Part shown: positions 44,098-54,096 of the stretch, in pieces
Numbering within the stretch: position 1 is the first letter of the stretch
How the letters are laid out: each line of letters starts with the position of its first letter
Source: Bugulina stolonifera
Taxonomy: Eukaryota > Bryozoa > Gymnolaemata > Cheilostomatida > Bugulidae
Assembly (NCBI GenBank): GCA_935421135.1
Contig: OW285193.1
Coordinates: 11,394,099-11,458,098, forward strand
DNA: 64,000 nucleotides
Direction of reading: 5' to 3'
The notes under the pieces: model-generated
Seen by the model: the letters and a program-made list of their open reading frames with translations, nothing else
What the model was told of the DNA's origin: nothing
Databases searched by the model: none
Made by a program: the position numbers and the translations under genes

Positions 44098-47000
44098 TTA
44101 GAGCTTTTCTTCACTGACTCGAAGGTAAGCTTCAGCTTGTGCTATTACCTCTCTGTGATACCCATTCTTCTTGAGATGAAAAATGGCAGAGCGGTAATAC
44201 TCAACTGCTCCAGAGAAAAAAGATGGGGGGAGTCTGCTTCGATCAACTAGTTCACTGACAGTCTCCTCTTCTATGGGGGTAATAGTGGTGGGGGTATTAA
44301 GATTGAGTTCAGACGAACAAGAAGGAGATTGCGAGCTAAGTAGCTCTCTTCCAAAAGAAAGAGAGGGTGAAGCTAAAGAAAAGGAAGAAGTGGTAGTAGT
44401 AGAAGTAGTAATAAAAGTAGGTATTGAAAGACTAGTAATTGTATTATTAGACCTTCCAAGAGAAAAAGAGGGTGAATCTAAGAAAAAGAGTGGAGCAGGT
44501 GAAGAGGTGGGAGTAGAAGTAGGTATCGAAACAGTGGTAACTGTATCATCAAATCTTTCAGGAGAATGAGAGGGTGAATGTGAAGAAAAGAGTGGGGGAA
44601 AAGAAGCAGTAGAAGGAGTGGTAGTAATGGTAGTAGTAATAGTAGTAGTTGTAAGAGAAGAAGTAGAGGTGGTAATGTCTCCATTAGTAAGAGAGTTACT
44701 GATGGAAGAAGCATCTGAATCAAAATGATGGTGAGAAGGGAGAGGAAATTGTGAAGAGCACACCCCAGACTTTACAGATCTTTCAGGAGAATGAGAGGGT
44801 GAATGTGAAGAAAAGAGTGGAGGAAAAGAAGTAGTAGAAGGAGTAGTAGTAATAGTAGTAGTTGTAAGAGAAGAAGTAGAGATGGAAATGTCTCCATTAG
44901 TAAGAGAGTTACTGATGGAAGAAGCATCTGAATCAAAATGACGGTGAGAAGGGAGAGGAAATTGTGAAGAGCACACCCCAGACTTTAAAGAGAATGGAGT
45001 AGTAGACATCCCCTTAAAGAAGGGAGGGTATACTACCCCACCAACAGTTGTTGGAGTGTATGCGGGGATGAGTATTTTGGAAGGTGGAGAGTGACCAGTG
45101 ACCCTTTGCAAAAAGGATATGGTCTTTTTTAGTGAATAGATATCTGTTAGAAAGCGTGTGTTGAATGAGATGTGTCGGTGACAGGGCTTTCCATCAATAT
45201 GATGATTAGATGGAAAGTTGTAGTGTCTATTCATCCCCTCATCATCTACTGTTATGTGATAGCAAAAACAGATTCGGAGCAAAAAATGCTGTTGAATGTG
45301 GACACCTCGTCGGTGCCCAACATTCTTATTGCATAAAAAACAGGGGTCATCCGATTCAAATGGCTTTGTTAGTGACATCTCCAGTCTTCTTTTTGCCTCA
45401 TCACTAACAAAGACATAGAATCTTAGACCCCCCTTACATATCGACTTTGCTCTGAGTCCTAAAAAAGAAAGAAAATAACAAGAATAAGTGAGAGAGAACA
45501 TATGACTTACTTGTAAATCAGAAAAAAAAAAAAAGATTCAAAATCTACAAATAGATACTAAATCATTCTTACCTATCTCGAAGCCATCTACTCCCCCACA
45601 TTGTTCAAATAAAGCAATCTCTTCTTCCCCTAGTTCTGTTTCTTTTTCATTCTATAATGTAAATAAAATGTGCAGTGACTAATTAACAAACTACATTAAC
45701 ATAGCTATTTGTAATATATGGTTTTTGAAGAATTTGATGAAAAAACTGGCACTCTAAGTACTAAGCAAGCCTACTAAAGCCTGTCTATTTACTCACATAA
45801 AGAGAAATACATCATCAACATAAGAAAACCAGTTGTAATTTATGTTATATTTTTTCACATAAGAAAAGAAAAAAAAAGTGTCTTATTGATAAAAATAATA
45901 CATAAGAAAGAAAGTGCAATACTTATAATAAAAATATCACTAATCTTTAACATCTTAGACATGGTAAGAGACTTATAGAATTAGAGAAAATCATACTATG
46001 ACTAATTAACATCTGGTTTTAAAAAGGAAGTAGTCTCTTTTGACATTCTAGACATGGTAAGAGGCTTATAGTATAAAAAAGTACATCATCATTATGTGTA
46101 ACTAACATGTACTTCTGCAGAAATGTCAGTAATCTCCTTTGACATCTTAGAAACCCAACACCATAGTGGATTGAAGGTGTAATGCATGTGTGAACAAATA
46201 AGATAATAGACTAACCATTTCTGGAGATGGGATTCTTTTCCTCGAGATTCGTCTTCTGTCTTCCGAGTCGTACGTAATCATATACTTCGTACCTTTTTTT
46301 GATGTTTTAATTTTTCTTATATATTTCTTTCTTTGATATTTAGATGTAGAAGCCTGTAAGTATATGTAGAGTAATAAACATATACCAAAGCATAAGTCAA
46401 GTAAACGGAACTACTAATGCAACATAGTTACTAAACAAAGAAAATAAGAATGAATAAAAATATATAGGAAACATGAGCATAGTGGTAGTGTACAAGTCAA
46501 GTATACAAAAATACTAATCCCTATAGTTATTGAGCAAGAGAATAAGAATACTGATAACAACTACTTTTAGAATGAATAGCATAGGCAAGTTAAATAACAA
46601 GTAATAATATATACTAAAGCCTTAACTGTGTGGATAAAACCACCAACTCACCATAGTCACTGGGGAATAGAAACAAGAACAGATAAACAGAACATGTGTT
46701 AGCAAGAATTAATTTTGAAGTGAATAATCAGTATAAGACAGAAAAAAAACCAAAAATACCACCCCTTACTTTTTATGTGTTTTTCAACCAATTGAGTCTT
46801 TCTGATGGTAAGCTCCTCCCAAACAGAGAGATAAATTACTCTTGTGTTAGTGCAGATCTATTTATTAGAATTAATCAGTTAGTCTTTTTAGCTTCAAGTT
46901 CATCCTAAGTAGTGTAATAAATCACTTTGGTGTAGACCTATTTATTAGAATTATTCAGTTAATCTTTTTAGCAACAAGTTCATCCCAAGTAGTGTAATAA

Positions 47001-47805
47001 ATCACTTTAGTGCAGACCTATTCATTAGAATTATCCAGTTAATCTTTTTAGCAGCAAGTCCACCCCAAGTATTGTGATAGGCCACTTTAGTACAGTATAG
47101 TCTTGGATGTAGAGTATAGGCTACACTTGATAATATACTTCTTTGCTAGGATGTACAAGTATAGTCAGTACAAGTGGTAATAAACTGTTTTGATACTTAT
47201 TACCCTACTAGTGGTATAACTACTCATATTGAAAATAAATCTCACCACTTATAAAGTTTCTAAGCTATGGTCACACTAATTGTAGTATAGACAGAGCAGA
47301 TCTCTACACACATGCTTTCATGTTGAGAATCAAAACAGTTTAATATATAAGCTTACAAAGTTTCTAAGCCCTGGACATACCAAAGGAGAATTATACCACT
47401 ACTAAAATATAATTAGCCCCAATGTTAACTCAAATGAGTAAGTTCATATTAAAATACATATTAAAATAGCTAGGATGTACTAGTATAGCCAGTACAAGTG
47501 GTAATAAACTGTTTTGATACTTATTACACTACTAGTGGTATAACTACTCATATTGAAAAAAATCTCACCACATATAAAGCTTCTAAGCTCCGGTCACACA
47601 AATTGTAGTATAGACAGATCAGATCTCTACATACTTGCTCTCATGTTGAGAATCAAAACAGTTTAATACATAAGCTTACAAAGTTTCTAAGCTCTAGTCA
47701 TACCAAGGGAGTATTATATCACTACTAAAATAGAATTAGTCCCAATGTTAACTCAAATGAGTAAATTCATACTAAAATACATATTAAAATAAGTTTACTC
47801 ACCAT
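44098..47805 (-). CDS. element-encoded Cys/His-rich protein, 526 aa, novel
   Basis: Assembled from exon 1 ending 47803 (only the ATG is coding), 46216-46353, 45573-45651 and 44098-45458; phases close to 526 aa. The N-terminus is very basic (YQRKKYIRKIKTSKKG; RRRISRKR), a likely nuclear or nucleic-acid-binding region. Residues about 75-170 form a compact Cys/His domain: C81, C113xxC116, H122, H127, H131, C137xC139, H141, then H159-H160, C166, H167 and H169, spaced like a zinc-binding or treble-clef fold, but I match it to no family. Residues about 235-460 are Ser/Thr/Pro-rich and contain two tandem copies of a segment with KSGVCSSQFPLPSH and FDSDASSISNSLTNGD. The C-terminal 50 residues look helical. 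It is transcribed away from the minisatellite, divergent from the IkB-like gene. An alternative first exon ending ATG/GTGAGT lies near 46632. Confidence 0.6.
46850..47085. repeat. 80-bp direct repeats, three copies
   Basis: Three consecutive copies with a period of 80 bp, containing T(T/C)ATTAGAATTA..CAGTTA and CTTTTTAGC; they lie in the first intron of the minus-strand element gene. Confidence 0.8.
47145..47793. repeat. 324-bp tandem duplication
   Basis: Two copies (starting 47145 and 47469) of a segment beginning GCTAGGATGTAC and including GTGGTAATAAACTGTTTTGA. They differ at scattered positions, so the duplication is not recent in the strictest sense. Intronic to the minus-strand element gene. 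Confidence 0.85.
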
Positions 47806-47912
47806 ATTAATTGTTGAGTGATGTTTATTCAGAGAAATTAGTAAATATCCACAGAGTTGCAAGTCTTTACTAGGTGGTTGAGTGGTAATGATAAAAATCC
47901 TCTCTCACGCTT

Positions 47913-47937
47913 GCTTTTATGGAAATCTCTGTCCAAT
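47913..47937 (-). promoter_or_regulatory. promoter of the element's minus-strand gene
   Basis: On the minus strand a CCAAT box (CTGATTGGAC, 47933-47937) is followed by CATAAAAGC (47913-47921), a TATA-like box. Transcription would start near 47885 and the 80-nt leader ends at the ATG/GTGAGT junction at 47803. Confidence 0.55.
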
Positions 47938-47972
47938 CAGAAGTGATTTGCCTTTTTTTAGTCTGATTTATT

Positions 47973-48995
47973 GCATCCCGATGTGATTCGATGTAACCCG
48001 ATGTAACCCGATGTAACCCGATGTAACCCGATGTAACCCGATGTAACCCGATGTAACCCGATGTAACCCGATGTAACCCGATGTAACCCGATGTGTTTTC
48101 GACCTCCCCCGATGTGTTTTCGACCTCCCCCGATGTGATTCGATGTGTCTCGATGTGTTTTCGACCTCCCCCGATGTGATTCGATGTGTCCCGATGTGTT
48201 TTCGACCTTCCCCGATGTGACCCGATGTAACCCGATGTAACCCGATGTGTTTTTTACCTCCCCCGATGTGTTTTCGACCTCCCCCGATGTGATTCGATGT
48301 GTCTCGATGTGTTTTTGACCTTCCCCGATGTAACCCGATGTGTTTTTGACCTCCCCCGATGTGATTCGATGTGTCCCGATGTGTTTTCGACCTCCCCCGA
48401 TGTGATTCGATGTGTTTTCGACCTCCCCCGATGTGATTCGATGTGTTTTCGACCTCCCCCGATGTGATTCAATGTGTTTTCGACCTCCCCCGATGTGATT
48501 CGATGTGTCCCGATGTGTTTTCGACCTCCCCCGATGTGTTTTCGACCTCCCCCGATGTGATTCGATGTGTTTTCGACCTCCCCCGATGTGATTCGATGTG
48601 TTTTCGACCTCCCCCGATGTGATTCGATGTGTTTTCGACCTCCCCCGATGTGATCCGATGTGTTTTCGGCCTCCCCCGATGTGATTCGATGTGTTTTCGA
48701 CCTCCTCCGATGTGTTTTCGACCTCCCCCGATGTGATTCGATGTGTTTTCGACCTCCCCCGATGTGATTCGATGTGTCCCGATGTGTTTTCGACCTCCCC
48801 CGATGTGATTCGATGTGTCCCGATGTGTTTTCGACCTCCCCCGATGTGATTCGATGTGTCCCGATGTGTTTTCGACCTCTCCCGATGTGTTTTCGACCTT
48901 TCCCGATGTGTTTCGATGTTTCCCTATGTGTTTTCGATCTTTCCCGATGTGATTCGATGCACTCTGATGTGTTTCCAATGCACTCCAATGTATAT
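47973..48995. repeat. 1-kb minisatellite of 10- and 21-bp modules
   Basis: Built from CGATGT-headed modules: 10-bp CGATGTAACC (a run of about ten at 47990-48088), 10-bp CGATGTGATT and CGATGTGTCC, and 21-bp CGATGTGTTTTCGACCTCCCC. They combine into 31- and 41-bp higher-order units and decay toward the right edge (48890-48995). Module lengths are near one or two turns of the helix. Open frames crossing it (e.g. 48254-48988 minus) are repeat artefacts. It sits exactly between two outward-facing promoters. Confidence 0.9.
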
Positions 48996-49003
48996 GCTGT
49001 TAG

Positions 49004-49044
49004 CCAATCAGCTTTATTTGTATCTTTTTATTCACTATATAAAG
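49004..49044 (+). promoter_or_regulatory. promoter of the element's IkB-like gene
   Basis: CCAAT box (GCCAATCAG, 49004-49008) and a strong TATA box (TATATAAAG, 49036-49044). Transcription is expected near 49066, giving a leader of about 65 nt to the ATG at 49130. The CCAATCAG word is shared with the divergent promoter at 47933. Confidence 0.7.
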
Positions 49045-49129
49045 AGAGGTGGAAACAGTAGTTTAGTTAACTCTTTCTAGCTCCAGTCTGTTCTTAATAG
49101 AAATTAAAGAAGGTTAGCACACAAATAGC

Positions 49130-50580
49130 ATGGAAAGTGGATATGGATCAAGCGAGTATAGCAACAAGCTAATGACTCCTATAAACCAAGAGCTGATGAA
49201 GGTAACAGTGGAAAGATGTACAGAACAAAGCAAGTATGAGAATAAAGACTTATTTGAGGGGGTGTCTGAGCTCTTTCTCCAAAAAAGCTTACCTCTAGAT
49301 TGGCAGAAATGGGATCCTTTAACCGATATTCGTAATAAGCTTAGCACACAGTTACTAGAAGAAATTCGTTCTATCTTTTGGGAGCAAGATGGAAAGGATG
49401 AAGAGTTGTAAGTTATACATACTTCCAACTATTTTTTTTTTTTTTTTTTTGTTTCGTATTGTCTTTTATGATCAAAATAAAATATGATAGACAAATTTCC
49501 CATATAACTACCTCTCAACTATGTGAAAAACAAATATCATGCTAAATGATGTAGTGAGGTACTAGAAGCAGCCCGAGATAGAGATGAGAGAGCCATTGCA
49601 CTCGCGGTATTTGTTGCGAGGAGTCACAAACAACTGAATACAAAGAATGCGAATCGGCAGACATTACTTCACCTAACTGTACAGTCTTATTGTTCGGATT
49701 CACTAATTCGTCTCATCATCACAAGGGGAGCGGATGGAGCAATAGCCGATGCTTGGGGTTAGTGTTTTATAGCACCAATGTTTGCATGCATTGCTTGTTA
49801 AAAAATATAGTATTGCAAAACTTGTAACAATTCGATACTTATCTATATTGCTAATGTTTATTTGGAAGGTGACACCCCCCTTCACATTGCTGCACGTCTG
49901 GGTAGAGCTAAGGTTATTCATGCTCTAACCACAAGTTTGACCAGAGCAGAAGTAAAGCATCCATACTTCAGAGTTCCTTACAAATCACTTCCCCAAGACA
50001 ATGTACAGAGCTACAATCATGATGGAAGGAGTGTAGTCCACCTCATTGTTGAAACAGCGCATAGCAGCAAGCATAGAGAGGCACTAAAAGTACTAAAAAA
50101 AAATACTCGGGCTGACTTAGATATGAGGGTAAGTGAATACATTACAGTGGAATAAAAGTAGAGTAGATCGAATTGATAAGTTAGATGGGGAGTTTAATTC
50201 TATTCTCTTGTTTGATATTATAGCGAATGGGAGATGGATATGCCCCATCTCACATTGCCATAGAGAATGAAGACTACGAATGTCTACATACATGTCTAAG
50301 ATTGGGAGCTGATTCTGAAGTTCGTAACTACAAAAGTGAAACTCCTCAACAACTAGCTCACCTCTACAAATCAGCAGATATGGTAAGGGACCAACAACAT
50401 AAAGAAGTATAGATTTCTTGCTTTGTCCACCTTGAGTGATATTCGTCTGAGTAAAAAACTAAAATCATCTTGTAGGTAAGACTGTGTCAAGAGTTTGGAG
50501 CTGGAGCATATCAATTAGAGTATGCTGAGACCGAAGTCGTAAACATTATAGCTCCTACGACTTCTGATGAAGATGAGTAA
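49130..50580 (+). CDS. IkB-like ankyrin-repeat protein carried by the element, 5 exons
   Basis: Exons: 49130-49407, 49555-49757, 49869-50128, 50224-50382, 50476-50580; phases close to 334 aa. Ankyrin repeats of the IkB/Bcl-3 kind run from about residue 95 to 310: RQTLLHLTVQ, a CSDSLIRLIITRGAD helix pair, GDTPLHIAARLG, GRSVVHLIVE, GYAPSHIAIENEDYECLHTC and LRLGADSEVRNYKSETPQQL. The long insert between the second and third repeats and the NTKNANRQT start parallel IkB-alpha. ESGYGS at residues 2-7 resembles the DSGxxS degron that IKK phosphorylates, though Glu replaces Asp; the C-terminus is short and acidic (TTSDEDE), like a reduced PEST tail. By family, such proteins hold NF-kB/Rel dimers in the cytosol. 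The gene has its own CCAAT/TATA promoter and stops 17 bp before the right inverted repeat. Role in the element is inference. Confidence 0.78.
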
Positions 50581-50597
50581 TAAGTACCTAAACCCCT

Positions 50598-51835
50598 CTT
50601 TTATTTATTCTATTGCTACTATTGTGAAGTTTATTTAATATATTACATAATGCTGACTTAACACATGCACACAACCTTTTATTTATTCTATTGCTACCAT
50701 TGTGAAAAGTTTATCTAATGTATAATATACACTGTCTTAACACATGTACACAGACTTTCTTGCTAATAACAGATATGACATACTCTTTTAAATATGTGTC
50801 TTTTATTCTTTCAATTGTGTTTTAACACGTGTACACAATCTTTTATTCATTCTATTGTCACCATTGCGGAAAGTTTATTTAATGTATTATATATGCTGAC
50901 TTAACACATGCACACGTTTCTTTATTGTCAATACAATGTATATCATAGAACCAACCCTTCTTCCCATCAGTGTATTTATAGCCAAGACTTTACACATTTC
51001 TTTATTAACAATGCGATGCACATCATAAACCATCCCTTCCGTAGTACTTCTTCTTATCGCTAATGAGAGTTATAGGCGAAGAAGCGCAGCCGAATTCGCT
51101 CGTTTAGATCACAAGCTTTTCGAGTGGAGGGCTCGGGAGAAGCGGCGGGCCGCTGCCTAGTCGCTTGGCCCGGTGGATACGGGGCACCGGCGTCGCCTCC
51201 ACGTGTACGGTCGGCGCCGCACGCAACGTGGGCGGACGCGGCTTGACCGCCTCAAACGATTGGTCGTTCGGGTGAGTGGGGGTTGCGGGGGGGGGGGGAG
51301 GGTGGGCGGCGGGGGAGGAGGGGTGGCGGTGATGACGGTGATGGCGACGGCGGCGGCGGCGGTGGTGGTGGTGGTGGTGGCGGCGGCGGCGGCGGTGGCG
51401 GTGGTGGTGGTGGCGGCGGTGGTGGTGGTGGCGGTGGTGGCGGCGGCGGCAGTGGCGGCGGCGGTGGTGAGGGCGGTGGTGGTGGCGGCGGCGGCGGCGG
51501 TGGTGAGGGCGGCGGTGGCGGCGGCGGCGACGGCGGTGGCGCGGACGGGACGAGGGCGGTGGCGGGGAGGAGGGAGGAGTGGGAGGTGGGGGAGGGGGAG
51601 GGGAGGAGGGTGGGAAGGAGGAAGGGAAGGGGTCGTGGCCGGGTTCGGGGTCAAGTGTGCAAATGTTTTTTCGACCAATCAGAAGGGGGGATTTTGGGGT
51701 GACCTTGGCAAGGTCGTGTGCAAAATTTTTGTGCTCTTCTGTGATTGGTTGAAATCGGAAATACCGGCTTGTGATTGGTTGAAAACAGGGGTCAATGAGT
51801 GCGTGTCTGTCTAGAAGTGCACTGACTATACTACT
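50598..51835 (-). repeat. right terminal inverted repeat
   Basis: Mirror copy of 42255-43543, ending ATACTACT at 51835. It contains three of the GTGTTAAGTCAGCAT-type subterminal repeats, the CpG-rich block, the GGT/GGC triplet array (51320-51552), and the same CCAAT boxes. The inner edge lies just after the IkB-like stop codon. Confidence 0.9.
51320..51552 (+). repeat. GGC/GGT triplet array in right TIR
   Basis: Complement-oriented copy of the left array with small differences in triplet order and number. Here the G-rich strand is the plus strand. Confidence 0.9.
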
Positions 51836-51841
51836 TTTATT
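51836..51841. repeat. right target-site duplication (TTTATT)
   Basis: Identical to 42249-42254 and directly abutting the right terminus. Confidence 0.75.
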
Positions 51842-54096
51842 GTTAGAACACTACAGACTACGATACTGACAATAAACAATACTACATGTACATGTAATTA
51901 ATCTAATTGGGATTACAACTTATATAATATAATTATATTGAAAGTGGTTATGCCATTTTTAACATATTTTTATAACACAAATTAGCATAATTATTATATT
52001 TTTATTTGTCAGGAAAGAGGTGCGTTATACCCTCTATTGATCAAGGGTTCATATACAGAGCCAGAGCCTAGTACAACATCATGTTGTTACCTGATTAGAA
52101 TAGTGTAATTTGAAAACAGTGTTTCTAATGATTAATTTGAAAACAGCGTTTTAAAATCATTTTCTTAACCTTAAATTAATTAATTCATTGCTGGCTGTTA
52201 ATTAAAAGTTGCTATTTATACACAATATGAATATTTACAGTGTACATGTTAATCTAGCATATATTAATGCATGCAGCATGCATTTATTGAAGAATTCCCC
52301 ACATTTATAGTAATTAGATATTGGATGCATCTGCATGGTTAATGATCTACTAAAAAGAGGTTAAAATAGTTTTACAAACCAATTTTTATTGATATATTAT
52401 GCATAATAACATGTCCTTCAACAATAAGTACATGTGACTGAAATCCTATCTCCAAACAAAACATATAAACCCGTCTGTTTGTTGTTGAGAGAACAGGTGT
52501 TTGAAGCAGGTTAATACAGCCACCTTTCTTGACAGACTTAACAGCACAGTAGCCAGAGATGTAGATAGATCAAACGAGAGATGAAAACAGTGGTAAAGCC
52601 TAAACATGAGGTTTGGTGTAAATTACTTCACAAATATCTGCCACTGTCTCATAATATAACCACGTAATGTAATTCCACTTTGTTTGCAAACAGTTTGATG
52701 GTATATTTTTAAGTAGGTGCTTGTTTGGTCCACACGCCTGGCACACTTCTCTTTTTGACCAATAAAATTACAGCAAATATATGACAAAACAAACAGTTAG
52801 TTGAAATTTGAATATCTACAAGTGTACAAAGGGAGGGACCATTTAAGGTGACACAAATAATGATGGTGCATATAATTAGTGATAAATATCAGAATAATTA
52901 TAAAAATAGTATATTATTATATAGATAATAATGATGACGGAGCATAATTAGTGTGTTGGTAACAATACAGATATTAGTGAAGATAAAATGGCTAAAGAGA
53001 GATGAGTTTGATTGAGTCGTTGGTGACTAGACTGTCTGTATAACATTGATGACTCGATGACAGCTAATCAAATGTAAAATTAGCTTAATATTAGTAAAAC
53101 AAACCAAAGCTCATTATAATTTGAGAAGTTTTAAATAACTTTTCTATCATATTTAGTGTTCCAAGTATTTCACTAAATGATTACCAGTAGTGATTAAAAT
53201 GTTACAAGTGGAAAATTATAGCTACTCAATAGGAGCGTGTTTTGTTATAGGTCGTGTGGCTCTTTATCACCCATGAAATAATAAGCTAATCTTGTTGGTA
53301 TCTTTTCATCATTAATTGCAAAGAAAGAATTTATATAGGGTAATTAGAACCACCAAAGAATTTGCTTTCAAATTTTATATTATTAACAATTTAACTTCAA
53401 GGAAAATTTCATCAATTCTAGCAGTGGCATCGTGGCAGCACAAAATCATGATATTGATATTAAAACCTGTAACATGTGAATACTGATAAATATCCTGGTT
53501 TATTTAAATATTTTTTAATATCTTCAGAAGTTTAGTGAAGAAAGAATTGTTAGACAAAAAAAGTCAAATGTATGGTGATCTTGCAATAAAAAAAAGAATG
53601 GCAGTTACCAATTATATTGCAGAAAGTATTACAATAAATTAATATTATGTGTTACTATTGTATTATTATGGAATGCAAGTATGCAGCCTATCAGAGGTAC
53701 AAAAAGTTTTTTTACGTACCATACATATACAGGTAGAAAATGCGTAGGAAATAAAAAAGACACTGATGGAAGACAGCATGTTGGTCAATACATGCAAATT
53801 ATATCTCATATCTAAGCTTCTCAAATGATGTGCCATGTAGAAGGAAGATCAAAGCAGAGAATAGATATTTCGTTACAAAATACTCCTCCAAATTTCGCAT
53901 ACAAAAAAAGGCTACTTTGTATGACTTGTTATTGAGTTTAAAAATATTGCTGTTGACAAAAAAGACTAATAATCATAAGTGAGATTTTAGAAGACTACAG
54001 GGTGGGGTTTCACCCTCCCCATCTAGAGTATTGTGGAGTAGGATCCCTGTTTATAGCGCTGTAATATCTGTTAGAAGTACAAGAGTTGTCAACTAA
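51842..54096. other. gene-free AT-rich interval
   Basis: About 2.25 kb between the element and the stop of the death-domain gene. No open frame of note, no recognised repeat. The 3' UTR of the death-domain gene probably occupies the last few hundred bases. Confidence 0.6.

Larger units (their letters stand above)
42255..51835. mobile_element. 9.58-kb long-TIR mobile element carrying an IkB-like gene
   Basis: The unit is bounded by inverted repeats of 1289 bp (left) and 1238 bp (right) whose outer ends are identical (AGTAGTATAGTCAGTGCACT inward), and is flanked by a 6-bp direct repeat, TTTATT. Inside, in order: GC triplet array, subterminal tandem repeats, a minus-strand spliced gene for a Cys/His protein, 80-bp and 324-bp direct repeats, a promoter, a 1-kb minisatellite, a second promoter, a plus-strand IkB-like ankyrin gene ending 17 bp before the right repeat, then the mirrored array. 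I find no transposase, integrase, protease or DNA polymerase, so it is probably mobilised in trans. A 6-bp duplication, long TIRs and AG termini are features of Polinton/Maverick elements, but size and contents are not; the class is open. Confidence 0.82.

Noticed and set aside
48254..48988. 244-codon repetitive open frame (HIGGGRKHIESHRG-type repeats) and its overlapping partners
   Set aside because: It follows the minisatellite modules; the 31-bp unit shifts frame each time, so all frames look alike. No promoter points into it.
47973..48995. CRISPR-like array
   Set aside because: There are no unique spacers; the modules are a degenerate minisatellite in a eukaryotic intergenic setting.
42255..49130. 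NF-kB binding sites in the TIRs or promoters that would close a feedback loop with the IkB-like gene
   Set aside because: Only poor matches to GGGRNWYYCC were found (for example AGAGATTTCC beside 47920); not enough to claim.
42255..51835. Autonomous Polinton/Maverick or integrated virus
   Set aside because: Size is about half the usual, and no DNA polymerase B, retroviral-type integrase, ATPase, protease or capsid frame is seen. Only termini and TSD length agree.
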